A stretch of 48,706 nucleotides of DNA from Seminavis robusta (Eukaryota; Bacillariophyta; Bacillariophyceae; Naviculales; Naviculaceae). This document shows positions 12,518 to 24,000 of the stretch, in pieces. The notes below the pieces were generated by a model that saw nothing but the letters and a program-made list of their open reading frames with translations, was not told the origin of the DNA and searched no databases. Within the stretch, counting starts at the first letter, position 1; every line of letters begins with the position of its first letter. The translations under genes were made by a program, and so were the position numbers. The stretch covers positions 7,828-56,533 of the forward strand of contig CAICTM010000614.1 of assembly GCA_903772945.1 (NCBI GenBank), given 5' to 3'.

Positions 12518-12579
12518 CACTCCTGTGGTCGTCGAGCTTGTCCTAGTCGTCGACCATGCTTACTTCTTACTTACTCTGC

Positions 12580-14642
12580 TTAGTGCTCCTTCTTTGAACG
12601 GACCTTCTTGTCCGACCGTGACCCTCCTACTGAGTGCCCTGGCTCTGAGTGTGCCACTACACCCATCAACTTGTCCACATTCTGTTTGAACAGTCGACTT
12701 TGGTTCGGCTTCGTCCAGAAGTCCGCAACCATATCATCAGTTGGACACCAGTCCACACTGATCTCCTTCTTTGCGACTCTGTCGCTCACAAAGAAGTACC
12801 TAATGTTGATGTGCTTCGTTCGTTTACTACTAGAAGCTTTGCCGTTCTTCTCTAGAAGAATGGCACTCTTGTTGTCCTGATAGACTATAGTTTCTTTAAC
12901 TACATAGCCTTGCTCCCGAAGGAACTGCCTCGTCCAAAGGATCGATGGCATCAGGTCATCAACTGCCACGAGTTCACTCTCAGTTGAGCTTCTCGTGTTC
13001 AACTTCTGTTTCGTCGAAGTCGATAATGGGTAACGGGTGCCCATGGTCAAACCTCCTCCGGTATGACCCCTCATGTTTGGATGGACTGCGAAAGAACCAT
13101 CTACATACCATTTCAATATGCCGCTTCCGTCGGCTTTGAGAACTAATGGTAGTTTTCTAGTACGCCTAATGTACTGCATGAGGTGGACTAGTTTATCCCA
13201 ATCCTGCCTATCCGGTTCCTTGACTCTAGTCATGAGGAACCATATCGCCGTACCTGCATCTGGTCGGGCTCTCTTTGTAGCGAACAACACCTTAGCCACC
13301 AGGCTGTGAAAGGTGTCTGCCTTGCTCGTTGGGAGCTTCTTGCAGGATTCGTCTACTGTCAATAGGTCTTTCGGGGCTGCACTACTTCTAGTCTTCGTGC
13401 CCCCTTCCTCTGGTGCTGCCTCTCAAAGGCTTCCAGAATTTCGTCAACGTACTTGTACATTGACACATTGCATTGACCCTTCGTCGTGAAGTCTATGGTC
13501 ATGCCAAGATACGTGTGGATCTTTCCTCGGCTCACCGTCATCTCTCCAGTGCCGTCCTCGAATATGCTTTCGTATTCATCACGAAGCACTTGGATCAGCT
13601 GGTCGTTAACCTTCGAATCCTTGTGGCTGAGCTTACAGTCGTCTACATGCCAGCAGACGGTCTTTTGCTTGCCGTGTACCATTCTGTTGGCTACACATGG
13701 ATCGTAGGGATTAATTTTAAATCCGTTCCAGAGCATCGTCTTCCGGAACTTACGGTAGTACAGTAGGCTGGCTACCATGGTACCGTAGATGGCATTCAAG
13801 CATTGCAGCAACAACTGCTTGTTGCCTCTCTTATCCGTTGTCACGAACGGTTTGTAGACATCTGGGGCAATTTTACACAGCATGTCTACTAGTACTCCTC
13901 TTACTCTAATGATTACCATATCTTTTTCATCCTCGACTCGTGTCTGGATGAAGGCGTTCGGGATGTCAATGACTGCCACGTTATGCAGGAGAGTAGCACT
14001 GCTTCTGTCGACACTGTTGGCGAGCTTGCGTCTTCCTTGGAGATGAAGTCACGCTGTTTGTTGCCTCCGGCAACCGCTCGGCCTTTGATCTTCCCGTTCC
14101 TTTTCAACTTTAGGAACAGGTGTGACTCTAGGATACTCTTGCGTTCCTTTTTGCTGAGTTCTTCCATTTTCTTTGGACGGAAGGTATCCCTGAGATGTAA
14201 CTGTTTCATCTCGGCAAAGGCTGCATCGTGCGCTTTGTCCTTCCACTCCTTGAGTCCAGCCTTCAATGACAACTGTGTCATGATGGCTGCTACCACATCA
14301 GGTTCCTCCTCTACCTGTGTGTAGAACATGTGTGCATCTGGGTGCAAAACACGTTCATTCGTATGGACGTTGGTTGTCTCATACTTCTTTCCGGAGAAGC
14401 TAGGAATATACGATTCCTTTGCTTGTATCCTCACCCTACTGGACCAGCGCACTCCTGGGATCTGCTCAGGTGCAGCTTGGGCTGGAGCAGCCATTCCTTG
14501 GTCCGTTGTAGGTTCCGGTTCCTCTACTGTTTCAACGATAGGCTGGTTAACCGGTTCGATGATCGGTTCGAAAATCGGTGCGGCATTCGGTTCAATGCCT
14601 ATCAATAAGTTTCTGGAAGGTTCAGTTCCAATACGCAAGTAG
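12580..14642 (-). pseudogene. Ty1/copia pol, reverse transcriptase and RNase H, two frameshifts
   Basis: Three overlapping reading-frame pieces on the minus strand make up one copia reverse transcriptase/RNase H. The first (14638-13913) has the pre-RT linker with WSSRVRIQAKESY and the start of the RT domain. The second (13979-13359) carries the catalytic VIDIPNAFIQT and WHVDDCKLSHKD (xVDD) motifs. The third (13362-12580) carries RNase H with KWYVDGSFAV, SSTESELVAVDD and QDNKSAILLEKNG, all with their acidic residues. One-base shifts near 13970 and 13370 break the frame. Gag, protease and integrase are absent; sequence changes at about 14642. Divergence looks low, so this was a fairly recent copy, or some shifts are assembly errors. 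Confidence 0.85.
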
Positions 14643-15029
14643 TGGACTGGATCTCGCTGAAACCCTTCCTCAGGGACAGCGGTAGTCAGGCAGTTCAGGG
14701 AGCCTTGTCGTGCCTCAGGAGTGTTCCAACACCTCCAGTAGGCACCAAACCAAGGACTTGGACCTGTCAGTCAGACAGGAGGGCCAGCAGAGCTCTCTGC
14801 TGGGCCCTTTTGGGCCAGCTCTCCTCAGGAGCTGGGAGCCTTCGTTATTCAATCGTGCAGTGGCAGTCTGGGAACAGTACTATCNNNNNNNNNNNNNNNN
14901 NNNNNNNNTTAACTATGGTAGAAAGGACGATCCTTTCTTGCTGCTTTGCTGGAGATAAGCCAACTGTGCATGCTGGAGCTGTAGGCCAGCATAGCTGTTG
15001 GAGCTATCTCTGACGGGATCCAGAGCTCT
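14643..15029. other. Junction region with a 24-base assembly gap
   Basis: N bases fill 14885-14908. Flanking sequence has short CTGCTGGGCCC/CAGCAGAG self-complementary words near 14785-14820. No coding content that I can support. The true join between the minus-strand copia and the DIRS-like element is hidden here. Confidence 0.6.
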
Positions 15030-16781
15030 CGCTCCTAAAAGTTATCGCCACCGCCCAACTCACCTGGCTGAGATCGTCCCCCAGGACCCATCCTTCTTCG
15101 GAGCCACTGACGCCGCCAAGGCTGGAATGGGCGGTGTCTACTTTGACTCCGAGGAAACTCCCTACCTCTGGAGGTTCCCGTTCCCTCCCGATGTGCAGGC
15201 TCAGCTCGTGTCCACGGACAACCCGACGGGAACCGTCACCAACAGTGACCTCGAGCAAGCAGCCATCCTCGCGCAGCACTCCTTGCAAGCGGCGCGGCAC
15301 TGCGTCACCTACGCCACCCTCTACACTCTCTCGGACAACACCCCAGCCGTCTCCAGAGTCTCCAAAGGGGCGGTCACCTCAGATGGTCCTGCGGCGTTCC
15401 TCTGCAACTACGCCTGCCGACACCAGCGAGAGCACCGCTACTGCGCCCTCTCGTCCTACATCCCGGGTCCTGCCAACGTGATGGCTGATGATGCGTCGCG
15501 CCTGCAACACCTCACCCTGCCTGAACTTCTCGCCCACTTTGAACAGCGCTATCCGCAGAACAAACCCTGGCAGGTGTTGACTCTGCCACCCGAGGTCAGT
15601 TCACTGTTGATCTCCGCCTTGCGCTGCAGACCGCTTCCAAGAACATTGTCTCCAAGACGGCCGCCGCCCGCGACCGGACCTTCGGACGATGGTGTGACTT
15701 CTGCGCAGGCCTCGGCGTCAACCCATCCCTCTGTGATATCCCTGACCAAGAGGTCCAAGCCTGCTACCTCCTCGTCTTCGGAAACCGTTACCGCGAGTCT
15801 AACAATGTCCGAGCTGACTCAGTGGACAATGCCCTTCTCACCGACCTGGGTCACCCGGATCCCCGAAAGCTCAAAGCTGGATCCGACCACAACCATCCAA
15901 TACTCGCTGCTTTCCTCAAAGGACTCAGGGATGAAGATGGACCCCCTGACCGCGCCTACCCCGTCAACCTCTCCATCCGAGCTATGCTCGATGCCCTGGA
16001 CTACGACGATGCCACTTGGGGAACCCTCAACTGCCACGTCCGCGACCTCTGCATCCTGGCCTTCTTCTAGCTCCTACGCACTGCAGAGTACCTGGACACC
16101 GGGAACCTTGAATCCCGAAGCCAAGCCTTTCGCCTCTGTGATGTCTCCTTCACTGTCCGCGGCGGCCTCCAAGTCCGCGGAGACACCATCTCTTTGAATG
16201 ACGTGAAAAACCATGCGTGCCTCACTGATGCCACGTTTACGTTCACTGACCAAAAGAATGCTGTCCGCGGCGAGTCCGTGGGCCACCGCCCGACCTCTGA
16301 TCCTTGGCTTTGCCCGGTGAAGTCCCTCGCACGTGTGGTCTACCACCTCTGTACCAACGGCGCCGACGCCGATACTCCCCTCTTCAACCACTTCAATGCG
16401 GCCCGCAACCGGTGGTATCCTGTGAAGCCCCAGTTCATCACCAACGCCCTCTGCCACGCTGCGGCCCTCATCTCCCACGACAGCGGCATCAACCCTGACA
16501 AGGTCTCTGCCCGCTCCCTCCGTCCTGGTGGTGCCACAGCCCTTCTCTGCGCCCATGTGGACTCGGATGCCATCCGCCTTCTCGGCCGCTCGAAGTCCGA
16601 CGCCATGCTCCGCTACCTGCGCATCCAAGCCGCTGCCGCCACCCACCACTACTCCCAACATATGTTGGACCATGGGGCGTACAACTTCCCGGGAGGCACC
16701 TACGATCGCCACCTCCTCCCGGCGCAAGCGCCCCAACACTTCAACGAGATTCTTCTCCACGAAGAACTCTACGAGGACTAA
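15030..16781 (+). pseudogene. DIRS-like retroelement: RNase H and tyrosine recombinase, one frameshift and one stop
   Basis: RNase H comes first: FGATDAAKAGMGGVYF, SDLEQAAILA, YTLSDNTPAVS and PGPANVMADDASR supply the expected Asp/Glu residues. Near 15597 the frame shifts by one, and the tyrosine recombinase continues (RTFGRWCDFCAGLGV, then DQKNAVRGESVGH, CPVKSL). A TAG at 16068-16070 interrupts it in frame. The C-terminal core reads SARSLRPGGATALL then LLGRSKSDAMLRYLRIQ. Relatives normally have HSLR here; this copy has Arg for His and Ser for the Trp after GR, while the nucleophile-like Tyr in RYLR is kept. It ends with HEELYED at 16781. GC content is far higher than in neighbouring DNA. It pairs with the reverse transcriptase half at 144-1248. 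Confidence 0.85.
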
Positions 16782-16851
16782 CCTACCCCTAGTCCTCGGC
16801 CCCCTGTCCTCGCCTCCACCTGGACAGGGGGTAACTTATCCCACCCCGCTA

Positions 16852-17090
16852 CGCTCCCTCCCTGTTCTGCCTTTGGCTTTTGGGTTGCATGACTCAAGGC
16901 TGTCCCGTGGAACATCACATTCCCGGGACTCCCTCTTGCCGTGTGGGATCCATCCGGGACTCCCCAGTCCTGAATGGTACCCCGGGGACTGGAGACGGTC
17001 GGCTCAGTAAATGGCCGAGTCTCTCCACTCACCTAATCCTCTACTAGTCGTGTCTAGCTGCTCGGGGCGAGCGCAGCTTGTCTGCGCTCG
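16852..17090 (+). repeat. Terminal direct repeat, first copy
   Basis: About 240 bp directly downstream of the recombinase, repeated with few changes at 17553-17770. It ends in a perfect 9-bp stem hairpin (CGAGCGCAG, loop CTTGT, CTGCGCTCG) at 17068-17090. This copy has about 20 bases near 16865-16885 that the second copy lacks, plus a short extra GTGT near 17050. It probably represents the 3' terminal region of the DIRS-like element. Confidence 0.75.
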
Positions 17091-17552
17091 GTGTTGAGCA
17101 GCAGCACGCCTGGGGAACCCCCCGTCCAAGTTTCCACGCCCCGCAGCATGGAAACTTGAACCCTGATGGGTTCTCGCAACTATGACCCTAATCATGGTTG
17201 CCGAGAGGACCATCTCACTATTTGCAAAATTAATTCCCGCGCTCCTCACCTACAACTCAAATACATCTCTACATCTCGCAGGTCATCACATGCGTTCCGG
17301 AAATGGATACCCCACATGATGATGCACCGCATCAGCTCCTCAATGCCTCTCGAACAAGATTACCCTTAAGGCAACGACGCCCGTCCAAGACCACATTTGG
17401 CAAGATCGACAGCGGCAACCATGAATCACTAAAGCCAGCGACCTAGCCAAGACTAGCCATTGAACTGCCGATCGCAAGAAGGTTGTCTCTCTCTCAGCTC
17501 ACAATTCTTCATTCAGCCGACGCTGAAGGCAAGAACCTAGATTAGATTAACC
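17091..17552. other. Spacer between the two terminal repeats
   Basis: About 460 bp bounded by the direct repeats. No coding sequence supported. If the repeats are element ends, this is either internal sequence left after deletion or host DNA between two elements. Confidence 0.45.
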
Positions 17553-17770
17553 CACCTCTCCCTCCCTGGTTGCACGAATCAAGGCTGTCCCGTGGAACAT
17601 CACATTCCCGGGACTCCCTCTTGCCGTGTGGGATCCATCCGGGACTCCCCAGTCCCGAATGGTACCCCGGGGACTGGAGACGGTCGGCTCAGTAAATGGC
17701 CGAGTCTCTCCACTCACCTAATCCTCTACTAGTCTAGCTGCTCGGGGCGAGCGCAGCTTGTCTGCGCTCG
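17553..17770 (+). repeat. Terminal direct repeat, second copy
   Basis: Nearly identical to 16852-17090, in the same orientation, ending in the same hairpin at 17748-17770. Immediately beyond it begins the minus-strand RT-RNase H reading frame, whose last codons run into this repeat. The repeat end therefore marks the truncation point of that element. Confidence 0.75.
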
Positions 17771-20700
17771 TGGGCACGAAGATGATGTGCAAAGAGTCAG
17801 GACGAGCGTGCCTTGACATTCGCAGGCGTTCCGCCACCACTTCAGCAGCTGCTGGGGGTGGGACCCAGATGTTTGCACCCAGATGAGTGACCGGCAGAAA
17901 CCAATCGTTCGGCGTCATGTACCGACGGTTTGTCTTGCTGAGGACGTCGTCGATCCAATTAGCCAATCGAGGGGACCGTTGTAGACATTTCAAATGCAAG
18001 GGCACATAAGATAGCATGGGCTTGCCTTGCATCACTCCAGTGTGGTAGTCCCCCGTGGACAGACCATCCGTTCCTTGAGCTATCATGCGTGTGCCGCTGA
18101 CATGAATAATCCTTAGGAATATGCCGCGACGTAGCTCCAGCAATCTCAGTCTGAGAACTAACTTCATCAGCTTCTTGCTTTTGGACATTCCTTTCCAGAA
18201 AGCCGCTTCGGTGGTGGAGTTGTCTGTGAAAATGAACACCTCTGAATGGTCTATCACTCCCTCTCGTGCCTTGCCTTCAAGAAATACCACCAGATTGTTC
18301 AGCTCACGCCAGTTCGACGACTCCTCTCTGGTTGCAGCTTTGAACCACTGGCCGAACTCAAAGTCGATAGCCGTAGACCCCTTTTCGTTGAGAGTAGCTC
18401 CAAAGCCCGTCCCAGACGCATCGCCGAAGCCATAGAAAACAGTCGCCGTCTTGGAGGGCCGAGTCTGACGCAATGGGGCCTTCTTGCCTTCACACAAAGC
18501 GATGAGAGCCAGCATGTCGACCCGAAGCCGAGGAGCAGCTTTTACCATTTTGGGCGCCACTGGGTAGTCTTCAGGAGGTGGCTTAGACAAAGAATCCTTG
18601 CGCCACCCTCGCTGATCCCGATCCAGACGCCAACCGTCTATCGTGAGGTGGAGGCCAGTAAGATAGGGGACCAGGGTGGTGTACGTTTGTGAGACGTAGC
18701 TGATGAACCCCCTTATGCGCATGAGTTCTCGAATGTCTAGTGCTTCTGGCGAGTCTTGAACCATGGCCGCGAGCTCTGCCAGCTGGTCCTGTGTCTTGGC
18801 CCACTTGTCGTCGCTGACCAACTTGAAAACTCTGTGGCGAGTTCGAATCACCGTACCAGCCCAATCACCGGGGTCTTGTCTACTGTCTCGCCTTTTTCTG
18901 GCGGCATCCTGTATTCCCAAATGATTTAGAGTTCTGGCGGCTCTCCGGCCCGCCTTCCACGCTTCCTTGCTCGTGGATCCCGTAGGTCTGAGGTCGTCCA
19001 CAAACATGAAGAGATCCGCAGCGATTCTATCGCCGGACGAATCGTCCTTTGGGCGAACCTTTGAGACCCAAGGAAGGTGTGGCACGTAGGACTCCATTCC
19101 TGGTAGATTCAATCGAACACGGGACCAGTAAAAGACGTTGGAGGGATCCGAAACATCTCCACGGATAAGCTCATCAGCGAAGTGCATGCACAGGCATGCT
19201 TGGTAGGGAGACCAAGTGAGACCCATAGCGATTCGATTCCATGCTAGCAAAACCTTGCCCGTTGCCGCGGCTTTGAAACCCTCAACCGGAGCTAGGTTAA
19301 TGCTGTACAGAGTCAAGTCCACACCACAATATTTTCGCAGCGATGGGTGCATCATGAAGTTTAGAAACATCTCGCCGATATCGACATCGCACATGAAGGT
19401 CCCTTCTTCGACAGCTCTCAAATGAGTTTCTAGGTCCCATCGTAAACCATTTGGATGTCATCGTCTCCTTTGGCGACATGAAAGTACGACATGAGAGACA
19501 CCACGTCCTGATTGGATGCAATGTACCCCCTGTCCACCACCTTTTGCAACTTCTCCTCAACCAACCGACTTGCGGTGGGGTCTCGGTCCTTTTGCTGGAA
19601 TTCCCAGTAGCTTGGGGCCTCTTGAATGAAGTGAACAAGCATCCCATCGTGCAACAAGTCTCGAGCTTCTTCCTGCCAATGCCAGAAGAAAGGTCGAGAG
19701 CCATGCGTCCATTCCCACCAAGATGACAGTGCAGCCCTCCGTAGAGCAGCAAATCGAGCCTCCTTTCGGTGGCCAGTTTTCCGCTGCCGTAAACTGAAGA
19801 GTGCCACCGGATGTATGCCTTGCGTCCCTTATTGCTCCATCGGTACACAGCCACCTGACGGGCTTGTTGGATCAGACGGTTGGAACCGTCAGGAAGTTTG
19901 GCACCCGTTGGGTCCTTGATGGTTCGAGAATATTTCCTCACCGCCGTGGAGCAGATCCCTTTGGCTGTTGACTTGGGAGTATTGTGTTGCTCACGGTACC
20001 AGTTGGCGAAATCCCGAGTAAGATGGCGCTTCCACCATCGAAGAGCTCTCGGTTGCAAGAAATTGAGGATGATGGCAACTGCTTGCGCCTCTCTGGGACC
20101 GTTGCTCCAGTGTGAAGGCCCGTCAGCTAGGCAATGCTGAATCCAGAGATGTTCCGGAACGGCCGCTGAATCGCTCTTGACCGCTTTGTGTTCCCGAGCG
20201 TCTCTCTTCATGTCCTCCTGAGAGAAAAGCACAGCTTCAGGGACCATAGACGACTGGTCCAAGCTGGGGAGCTTGTTGGGGTCGAACTCGTCATCAGAGT
20301 CATAAGATAAATCGTCACCATAGGATAACACAGTGTACATGGACAACTCATCGTCCATGAGGTAAGTTCCAGTGGTGGCGTCGTCCTCCGGTAACTGCTC
20401 TGCTTGTGGACCTCCTGACTTATCCCACTTGGTTTCAAGCGCAGCATCAGGTGAATTAGAATCAAGCGCGACCTCTGGCGAAGAAAGACCAGAGGACGCA
20501 GCGTAACACGCCCTGAGAGCGGCTAAAGGAGTGAACCCACGAGGGAGAGTCATAGAGGAGCCGAAAGGATGCTCCTGAGTCTCACCAATGTCATACGCCT
20601 GAGTCATCTCCAGAGATGTGAGTGGCCGTACGCCCCAGAAACCTCGGCGGACATACTTGGCAGGGGTCACCACCCATGTGTCCAGTGTCGGACGAGAAGG

Positions 20701-20817
20701 GAGAAGTCCAAGACCATGATACACCACATTGGGTTGGGGCTCCGGAGCTAGAAAAAGGGCGGAAAGCGCGGGAAACTTTGTTAGTACTGATAATTTGTAT
20801 AGTAAACTCATGCCCAC
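17718..20817 (-). pseudogene. RT-RNase H retroelement polyprotein, frameshifted and 3'-truncated
   Basis: The 5' frame (from 20817) is a long N-terminal region with an acidic middle (TWVVTPAKYVRRGFWGVRPL, then Asp-rich). The frame changes near 19800 and again near 19420. The last 567 codons hold reverse transcriptase (CDVDIGEMFLNFMMHP with the first catalytic Asp; LFMFVDDLRPTGS as the xxDD box) and RNase H (YGFGDASGTGFGATL, SSNWRELNNL, FIFTDNSTTEAAFW, HVSGTRMIAQGTDGLS). The motifs I can check are intact. The C-terminus ends abruptly in the terminal repeat at 17770, so any downstream recombinase domain is gone. It resembles a lineage of DIRS-like or Ngaro-like elements that I associate with protists; exact lineage uncertain. 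Confidence 0.8.
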
Positions 20818-21095
20818 CCGGGCGACATTTGTCTCACTTTTTTCGAGTTTATGGAGTGAAGTTTAGATGTGAACGCCGTTGTGGATCGAGGCAAACCATT
20901 TGAAAAGGTAGCTCCACCCCCATCAATACCCATGGAGTCGACCAGAGTCAAATGCAACATCATCACCAAACTGTATCCAACTCTGCACACGCATCCACAC
21001 AGGTATCCCCGAGCCTATTCTCGAACTGGATACAAAACGAGCAACATTTTGTTAGGGCTTGACGACAGTAGCATAGCAGCATACCGGTAGCAACA
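20818..21095. promoter_or_regulatory. Upstream region of ORF1
   Basis: About 280 bp between the diverging minus-strand retroelement and the start codon of ORF1 at 21096. No clear TATA box; no coding content. Promoter role is inferred only from position. Confidence 0.3.
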
Positions 21096-24000
21096 ATGCC
21101 TCGGACGCAGAAGGACTTCGAGATCGAGGAGGCCCTCATTCCCATGCTCAAGCGGAATGCCAGATATCATGGCCTATTCATCCCTATCAAGTATTGGACT
21201 CAACGTGTGAATCGCAAGCTGGAAATGACATTGGGGGATGGAACTCTGAAGAAGACAATGTTGGAGACGAAGTGCAATATCATCAACCGGGAATTTGATG
21301 CCTGTGAGGAAGACAGAGCCAAGTACGCACCTCTCACCATGATCAAGCTTGAGCATAGAAAGGTCTCACAGAGGAGACAGTCAATTAACAGACTCGCTGA
21401 TGGAAGGAAGAAGGTCTACTTCATTTGCGTGGAATCAAAGACACAGAAAGAGCCGAAACCAGATCCGAAGAATCCGCCAACCGAAGCGCAGCGAACCGAA
21501 TACTTCCAGAGGCAATACAATGCATTGGCCAACCTGGCAGACAGTGAGATGAGGAAGCATGAGTCTAGAGAGACCCAGGAAGAACAAGAACAACAACAAC
21601 AGCCCAATGCACTGACCATAGCAGCCGCGGAGGCAACAGAGACCCAACAACAACAACAGCCAAGGGCTGTGACTCCAACCAACTTGGATGAGCAACCAAC
21701 TGCAACCGAACCGAGACAGGAGGAGGCGATAACCGATCCTTTCTTGAAGCTTTTTGATGGCATTGTGGAGCCGGCAATGATTCATGCTCTCCAAGACAAT
21801 GAGGAAGGTGTAGCCCTTTTGAAAGATAGAATGGAACAACACTTCTTTGAGACACATAAAGAAAAGCTAGCAAAGCACTATGCGCCGTTTAAGGCGCCTG
21901 TAAAATACAAACAAAAAGACATACTTACTCTCAATCCAAAAGAATATCCAGAACTTAATCGACTTGGGATTCCCATGTCTGTTCCTGCCCTCCGTGATGT
22001 CTGCTTAGGTCTGATAAGAGTGTCGAAGGACGTTCCTGAAGTTATGGAACTGAATAGATCAGGTCGAAGTGAGAGCAAGATGCTAAACTTTTGGCTGACT
22101 CCATCCTCAACGATGAAGAGGCTGTATGAAAACGTGAAGAGTTTCTTACCAGCAGCATTGGAAGCATCGATGACTGAAAAGGCAGTGGCGACAGGGAAGC
22201 TCACAATCTCCGATGCAAAGAGAGTCTTCATCAGAGTACTCGCTGCATTGGATGCACAGGTATTCGAAGAAGTAGCCAAAAGGAAGCTGAAATCAAAGCG
22301 GCCCAAAATGGAGCCTCATCGTCAGAAGGCAATGTTGCTTGATGCCAGTCTATCGAAGCACCAGTTCGAGCTAGTTCGAATGTACACCATTGTGGCAATC
22401 GGATACAATCCCTTCCAACCAGTTGCGATGATCAAAGCTCTTGATGTTGAAGTCTTCCAGCCTACTCATCTGACATTCAAAGAGGGCAAACGAAAAAAGA
22501 TGAGCCATTATAGGCCAGTTGATAAAGTGTTCAAGTGGTCATTGGACAGGTCAATGAAGAGACTTACCGAGGCAGGAGATCTCCAAAGGATTGAAGTGTG
22601 CCACATTGTCTTTGGTGCCGACCATGGCCAAGGGGCATTCCGTGCCGTGGCGACGATTCTCCTCTTGTCCAAAGGTAACGTCCACAAGTACAATCTTGCG
22701 CTGGAAAAAGACTTTCTTTGTGGGTTCATAGAATGCAAGAAGGATACATATGAAGTAATCACGCAGTCCCTTGCAAAGCCACTCAATGAGTCGCTCAAGC
22801 GAGCTGGACCGGACATTGTCTTCTGCCAAGACGAAGACCACAATCGCTTCGTCGAATTTGGAAGAAGGGATGAGATCAGCCAACGAGAAGGCATCATTGT
22901 CTTGCATGCAGTCGATGTCGAGAGCTTCTTGGTTGGAGATCTCAAGTTTGGCGGGTGTTCCCAAGGCAGAGACGGCTACAGCACCTACTGGTGTCTGAGG
23001 TGTATGCTTGGAAAGGCTGAATGGACTAACAGCCCCAACTGCCTCGAGTGCGGCCAACCTTGGACTTGGCAAGCCATGGCCGACCAAAGAAAGAAAGCTC
23101 AACAGATCGTAAAGGACAAGAAGAGGCAGCCAAAATCAGCAGAGGTTCGAGGTTGTGTGCAGCCACCAATCTTTGATGCCATTCCCGTGAAGAACTACCT
23201 CACTCCAGTGTTGCACAACGTGGATCTCTTCACCAATACAATCAAGCAAATGATTGATGGCTATGTCGACCACAGACTTGAGAACCGACCGATGGAGTTC
23301 CTGCAAGCGAGGTGGGAAGAGGCAGATACAATAATCGATGAGAGGCAAGCTGAAGCCGATCTGGAGTGTGCCAAAGACATTATGGACGCATCCAAAGAGT
23401 TCGAAAATGCCGCTTTGCTTACCGAAGCCAAGGAAACCTTCAAAGCGGCCGAAGAGCAGCTGCAGAAAGCCAAAGCTGCAAGGAGGGAAGCAGCTGCCGA
23501 AATGAGGAGGCTCGAAAAAGATTCGGAATACGGTGCCCTCAGCCAGGAGATTCGACAAAGCCTCGATGAAGAAATGGCCAATCTTTTCAACATCCACCGG
23601 TCGAGCTGGCATGGTGGAGCCATGGTAGGCAATTACTGCAGGAAGATGTTGCATGGTGCAGATCAGGTGATGGACTCCATCGTGGAATTGCTCCAACAGA
23701 TTCCACAAGACAAGAGAGCCAGAGGTTGTGACGATGCCGAGATTCAAAAGTATTGCAATGGGTTCAAGCGGATCCTCCAATACATGGGCATACTCTCACA
23801 CTACTCCTACCAACCGTATGGGACAATCACAGACAGTGAGATGGCTTCGATTCGAGATGTCTTGGTGCCACGGTTAGTGCGTCTTTTCAGAAAGATGTCA
23901 AGGACGCTTCCTCCCAAAATCCACATGCTTGCACACCTAGTCGAAGATCTGGAGCGCTTCAGAGGAATGAAGTTTCACCACGAGTCGAAGATAGAGGTTG

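Noticed and set aside
14885..14908. Biological break at the N run
   Set aside because: N bases mark an assembly gap; nothing can be inferred about the DNA there.
17718..20817. Integrated virus
   Set aside because: RT and RNase H with no capsid or envelope-like frame, beside DIRS-like terminal repeats. A retrotransposon explains it fully.
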